Source: [Clostridium] asparagiforme DSM 15981
GTDB taxonomy: Bacteria; Bacillota; Clostridia; Lachnospirales; Lachnospiraceae
DNA: 64,000 bases
Direction of reading: 5' to 3'
NCBI GenBank assembly: GCA_025149125.1
Contig: CP102272.1
Location: 3,100,001-3,164,000, forward strand
Part shown: in pieces, positions 61,132 through 64,000 of the stretch
Numbering within the stretch: the first letter of the stretch is position 1
How the letters are laid out: each line of letters opens with the position of its first letter
Notes under the pieces: generated by a model
The model's input: only the letters and a program-made list of their open reading frames with translations
What the model was told of the DNA's origin: nothing
Database searches by the model: none
Translations under genes and position numbers: made by a program

Positions 61132-62193
61132 ATGGATAGCATGAAGAAGAAAAAACTGATTGACAACTCTCTTACATACGGTCTGGTGATCGCCTGCTGG
61201 GTGGTGGTGCAGATCATGATGGCCACGGGCCATATGACCAGCCTGATGAAGGGCCTGCTGGTGCCGCTGTGCATGTACGTGATCCTGGCCGTGTCCTTAA
61301 ACCTGACGGTGGGCATCCTGGGCGAGCTGAGCCTGGGCCACGCCGGATTCATGTGCGTGGGCGCGTTCAGCGGAGCGTTTTTCACCAAGCTGACCGCGGA
61401 AGCGATTCCCAACCTGCAGGTGCGCTTTATCCTGGCTCTGATCATCGGCGCTCTGGTGGCGGCTTTGTTTGGAATTCTGATCGGAATTCCGGTGTTGCGC
61501 CTGCGCGGCGACTATCTGGCCATCGTGACCCTGGCCTTTGGCGAGATCATCAAGAATGTGATCAACGTGCTGTATGTTGGAGCGGACGCAAACGGCATCC
61601 ACATCGCCATGAAAAAAGCGGATTTAAACCTCCAGGAAGGCGGCCAGGTGATTATCGAGGGAGCCAAGGGTATCACGGGCACCCCCAAGGCGGCCACCTT
61701 TGCCATCGGCATTGTCCTGGTGCTGCTGACCCTGTTCATTGTGCTGAATCTGATGAACTCCCGCTCCGGGCGGGCCATCATGGCCATCCGCGACAACCGC
61801 ATCGCCGCGGAGTCCGTGGGAATCAATATTACAAAATACAAACTGATGGCATTCAGCATCTCCGCCTCCCTCGCGGGCGTGGCGGGCGTGTTGTACGCCC
61901 ACAACCTTTCCAGCCTTGCGGCTACGCCCAAGAGCTTTGGCTACAACATGTCCATCATGATTCTGGTGTACGTGGTGCTGGGCGGCATCGGCAACATCCG
62001 CGGCTCCATTATCGCCGCCGTCATCCTGACCCTGCTGCCTGAGCTTCTGCGCGGACTGAACAACTACCGCATGTTGATTTACGCGGTGGTGCTGATCGTG
62101 ATGATGCTCTTTAACTCCGCGCCCAAGGCCATCGCCATGCGGGAGCGGATCATGGAGAAATTTCGCAAGAAGAACGCAAAGGAGGCCGCTTAA
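61132..62193 (+). CDS. livM: Branched-chain amino-acid ABC permease LivM
   Basis: A 353-residue permease. VSLNLTVGILGELSLGHAGFM, AFGEIIKNVINVLYVGADANGI (in part: AFGEIIKNV) and AIRDNRIAAESVGINITKYK are LivM landmarks; about nine hydrophobic helices are present. Starts at GTG 61123, ATG 61132 or ATG 61141 are possible and the ribosome binding site does not decide; 61132 is used. It follows livH by a few bases and livG starts 2 bp after its stop. Confidence 0.94.
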   Translation: MDSMKKKKLIDNSLTYGLVIACWVVVQIMMATGHMTSLMKGLLVPLCMYVILAVSLNLTVGILGELSLGHAGFMCVGAFSGAFFTKLTAEAIPNLQVRFILALIIGALVAALFGILIGIPVLRLRGDYLAIVTLAFGEIIKNVINVLYVGADANGIHIAMKKADLNLQEGGQVIIEGAKGITGTPKAATFAIGIVLVLLTLFIVLNLMNSRSGRAIMAIRDNRIAAESVGINITKYKLMAFSISASLAGVAGVLYAHNLSSLAATPKSFGYNMSIMILVYVVLGGIGNIRGSIIAAVILTLLPELLRGLNNYRMLIYAVVLIVMMLFNSAPKAIAMRERIMEKFRKKNAKEAA

Positions 62194-62195
62194 AC

Positions 62196-62954
62196 ATGAA
62201 TATGCTGGATGTAACCCATTTGAGCATCTCCTTCGGCGGACTGAAGGCGGTGGATGATTTCCATATCAATGTGAAGAAGGGGCAGCTCTACGGCCTGATC
62301 GGCCCCAACGGAGCCGGCAAGACCACGATCTTCAACCTTTTAACCGGTGTGTACAAGCCTAACGCCGGAAGCATTGTCCTAAACGGCAACAATATCACGG
62401 GCAAGCGGTCCATTGACATCAACAAAGCCGGTGTGGCGAGAACCTTCCAGAACATCCGTCTGTTCAAGGATCTGACCGTGCTGGACAACGTAAAGGTAGG
62501 GCTTCACAACAACAATCCTTACTCCACCATCGAGGGAATCCTGCGCCTGCCCCGTTACCACAAGGTGGAGCGGAAGATGGACGAGAGGGCCATCGAGCTC
62601 TTAAAGGTATTCGACCTGGATAAATACTGCCATTACAAGGCGTCCAACCTTCCCTACGGCCAGCAGCGCAAGCTGGAGATCGCCAGGGCGCTGGCCACCG
62701 GTCCCAAGCTGCTGCTTCTGGACGAGCCTGCCGCAGGCATGAACCCCAACGAGACGGCGGAGCTGATGGACACCATCCGCTTTGTGCGGGACAATTTTGA
62801 CATGACCATCCTTCTGATCGAGCACGACATGAAGCTGGTGAGCGGCATCTGCGAGGAGCTGACCGTGCTGAATTTCGGCCAGGTGCTCTGCCAGGGCGAA
62901 ACCGCAGCCGTTCTCAACGACCCGGAAGTGATTAAGGCATATCTTGGCGAATAA
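62196..62954 (+). CDS. livG: Branched-chain amino-acid ABC ATPase LivG
   Basis: A 252-residue ATPase. Walker A GPNGAGKTT, Q-loop in ARTFQNIRLF, signature LPYGQQRKLEIARAL, Walker B LLLLDEPAAGMNP and switch LIEHDM. The ARTFQNIRLF and AAGMNP segments are specific for LivG-type subunits. It pairs with LivF to power import. Operon spacing is tight on both sides. Confidence 0.96.
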   Translation: MNMLDVTHLSISFGGLKAVDDFHINVKKGQLYGLIGPNGAGKTTIFNLLTGVYKPNAGSIVLNGNNITGKRSIDINKAGVARTFQNIRLFKDLTVLDNVKVGLHNNNPYSTIEGILRLPRYHKVERKMDERAIELLKVFDLDKYCHYKASNLPYGQQRKLEIARALATGPKLLLLDEPAAGMNPNETAELMDTIRFVRDNFDMTILLIEHDMKLVSGICEELTVLNFGQVLCQGETAAVLNDPEVIKAYLGE

Positions 62955-62970
62955 GGAGGAGAGGAACGAG

Positions 62971-63681
62971 ATGGCTATGTTGGAAGTCAAAGGTCTGGAA
63001 GTCTACTACGGCGTAATCCAGGCCATAAAAGGGATCTCCTTTGAGGTCAACCAGGGGGAGATCATCGCGCTGATCGGCGCCAACGGAGCGGGGAAAACCA
63101 CCACGCTGCACACCATAACCGGCCTGATCGCGGCGAAAAGCGGTTCTATCCTGTACGAGGGGACGGACGTGACCCGGATACCCGGCTACAAGCTGGTGGG
63201 CATGGGCATCGCCCATGTGCCGGAGGGACGCCGTGTATTTTCCAGCCTTACGGTGCTCCAGAATTTAAAGATGGGCGCATACACCCGCAAGGACAAGAAT
63301 GAGCTGGACGAGACTTTGAAAATGATCTACCGCCGTTTTCCGCGGCTGGAGGAGCGCAAGAATCAGCCTGCCGGAACTCTGTCCGGAGGCGAGCAGCAGA
63401 TGCTGGCCATGGGCAGGGCATTGATGAGCCACCCGCGGCTCATCGTCATGGACGAGCCCTCCATGGGACTCTCACCCATCTACGTGAACGAGATCTTCGA
63501 TATTATCCAGAAGATCAACGGAGACGGCACCACCGTGCTTTTAGTGGAGCAGAACGCCAAGAAGGCCCTCTCCATCGCCAACCGCGCCTATGTTCTGGAG
63601 ACGGGAAATATTGTGCTGAGCGGCGACGCGGGAGATCTGTTAAACAACGATCAGGTGAAGAAAGCTTACCTCAGCGAGTGA
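62971..63681 (+). CDS. livF: Branched-chain amino-acid ABC ATPase LivF
   Basis: A 236-residue ATPase, with the short length and motifs of LivF: VYYGVIQAIKGISFEV, Walker A GANGAGKTT, VPEGRRVFSSLTV, signature LSGGEQQMLAMGRAL, DEPSMGLSP and LVEQNAKKAL. AAGGAGGAGAGG sets the ATG at 62971; the longer frame overlaps the livG stop. It ends the liv operon. Confidence 0.96.
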   Translation: MAMLEVKGLEVYYGVIQAIKGISFEVNQGEIIALIGANGAGKTTTLHTITGLIAAKSGSILYEGTDVTRIPGYKLVGMGIAHVPEGRRVFSSLTVLQNLKMGAYTRKDKNELDETLKMIYRRFPRLEERKNQPAGTLSGGEQQMLAMGRALMSHPRLIVMDEPSMGLSPIYVNEIFDIIQKINGDGTTVLLVEQNAKKALSIANRAYVLETGNIVLSGDAGDLLNNDQVKKAYLSE

Positions 63682-63696
63682 TGGCCGGTGTTGTGA

Positions 63697-63722
63697 CAGT
63701 TCAGACGGCTTAACCTCTGAAC
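63697..63722. repeat. Short remnant or solo end of repeat family C (C3)
   Basis: CAGTTCAGACGGC (63697-63709) is the exact complement of the right end of C1 (54909-54921). It folds as GTTCAGA/TCTGAAC (63699-63705, 63716-63722). CCGTTA follows. An A-rich tail on the plus strand argues against a simple terminator. Confidence 0.5.
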
Positions 63723-63788
63723 CGTTAAAAAAATGTTATAAAAAGTCGACCGATTTTTGGGAATTTAATAGATTTTTATGCGCCCTGC

Positions 63789-63797
63789 TGGTATAAT
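63789..63797 (+). promoter_or_regulatory. Extended -10 promoter of the last gene
   Basis: TGGTATAAT: a perfect -10 (63792-63797) with TG one base upstream; the -35 (TAGATT, 63769-63774) is weak. The leader then folds as CACCT-GCGGGGC ... GCCCC-GGGTG (about 63806-63838) before the start codon. Confidence 0.5.
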
Positions 63798-63871
63798 AAA
63801 AATACACCTGCGGGGCGTTTTACTGCCCCTTTGGGTGTGAGGTCCCCATGAACCGGGAGGAGGTTGCAAGT

Positions 63872-64000
63872 ATGCTAAAGCGTGCAATGGAAATCACAAA
63901 TGAAGCCTTGGGCAGCATGACCGGACCGGACGGCAAGCCGTATCTGGATCACGCGCTGCGGGTGATGGAGCAGATGGAGACGGAAGATGAAAAGATGGTG
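63872..64000 (+). CDS. HD-domain hydrolase, 3' truncated by the window edge (SpoT/MESH1-like N-terminus)
   Basis: Only the first 43 codons are present. The segment LKRAMEITNEALGSMTGPDGKPYLDHALRVMEQM resembles the first helices of HD-type (p)ppGpp hydrolases, where GKPYLDHALRV carries the first metal-binding histidine. AGGAGG lies 8 bp before the ATG at 63872; an in-frame ATG at 63848 also has a GAGG upstream. The frame is open to base 64000. Whether it is a small hydrolase or a full RelA/SpoT protein cannot be seen. Confidence 0.6.
   Translation, partial: MLKRAMEITNEALGSMTGPDGKPYLDHALRVMEQMETEDEKMV

Noticed and set aside
63697..63722. Rho-independent terminator of the liv operon
   Set aside because: The 7-bp stem is followed by A-rich rather than T-rich sequence on the plus strand, and its sequence matches the end of repeat family C.

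Overview
The window looks like a chromosomal segment of a GC-rich, spore-forming member of the Clostridia, most likely a Lachnospiraceae species of the Enterocloster / Clostridium cluster XIVa kind. This is inferred from sporulation genes (yqfC, yqfD, a SpoVB-like flippase, a BofC-like protein), a YesM/YesN-type two-component system, gram-positive leader elements, sortase-type anchoring and the gene order. No rRNA, tRNA, CRISPR array, prophage, transposase or integrase gene was seen.

Layout. 1-3003: 3' part of a PRD/EIIB/EIIA PTS regulator, converging on a secreted-looking DUF4397 protein. 3004-3623: no gene, but a ~244-bp palindrome whose left arm is split by a TA-flanked MITE-like element. 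3624-10088: yqfC-yqfD-phoH-ybeY, a DUF3048 lipoprotein, a flippase and a BofC-like protein. 10239-16889: two FAD-dependent oxidoreductases, proB, a DUF896 protein, 5-formyl-THF cyclo-ligase, proA and a signal peptidase I. 17122-20901: a 1259-residue repeat-rich surface protein with an IPKTG sorting signal. 21052-21926: a 20-bp direct-repeat array, then a small XRE regulator and a membrane protein. 22260-27761: an AEC transporter, a heterodimeric ABC exporter and a membrane acyltransferase.

27836-42214 is an L-arabinose (or arabinofuranoside) locus. It has a histidine kinase, a sugar-binding lipoprotein and an AraC-type response regulator resembling AraS-AraP-AraT, a divergent AraR-type repressor, a YtfQRT-YjfF-type ABC importer, and AraA, an FGGY kinase and AraD. 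Together they would sense a sugar outside the cell, import it and convert it through L-ribulose and L-ribulose 5-phosphate to D-xylulose 5-phosphate. 42215-42717 holds a terminator, a second ~243-bp palindrome and the miaB promoter.

42718-58444 is housekeeping: miaB, mutS, trmD, a CNNM/CorC-type protein, rplS, a second lepB, rbgA, rnhB, a YraN protein, pgeF, prs (minus strand), a small DUF6472 protein, der, plsY and gpsA. 58668-63681 encodes a complete branched-chain amino-acid ABC importer (binding protein, LivH, LivM, LivG, LivF), and the window ends inside an HD-type hydrolase gene.

The most unusual content is between genes: two large palindromes of similar size and design, a MITE-like insertion that can be read out by comparing the two arms of one palindrome, and two families of small hairpin repeats (54781/60111/63697 and 49660/51914) whose copies differ by changes that keep base pairing. 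Promoter, terminator and repeat calls were read by eye from the sequence; family assignments come from recognising motifs, not from searches.
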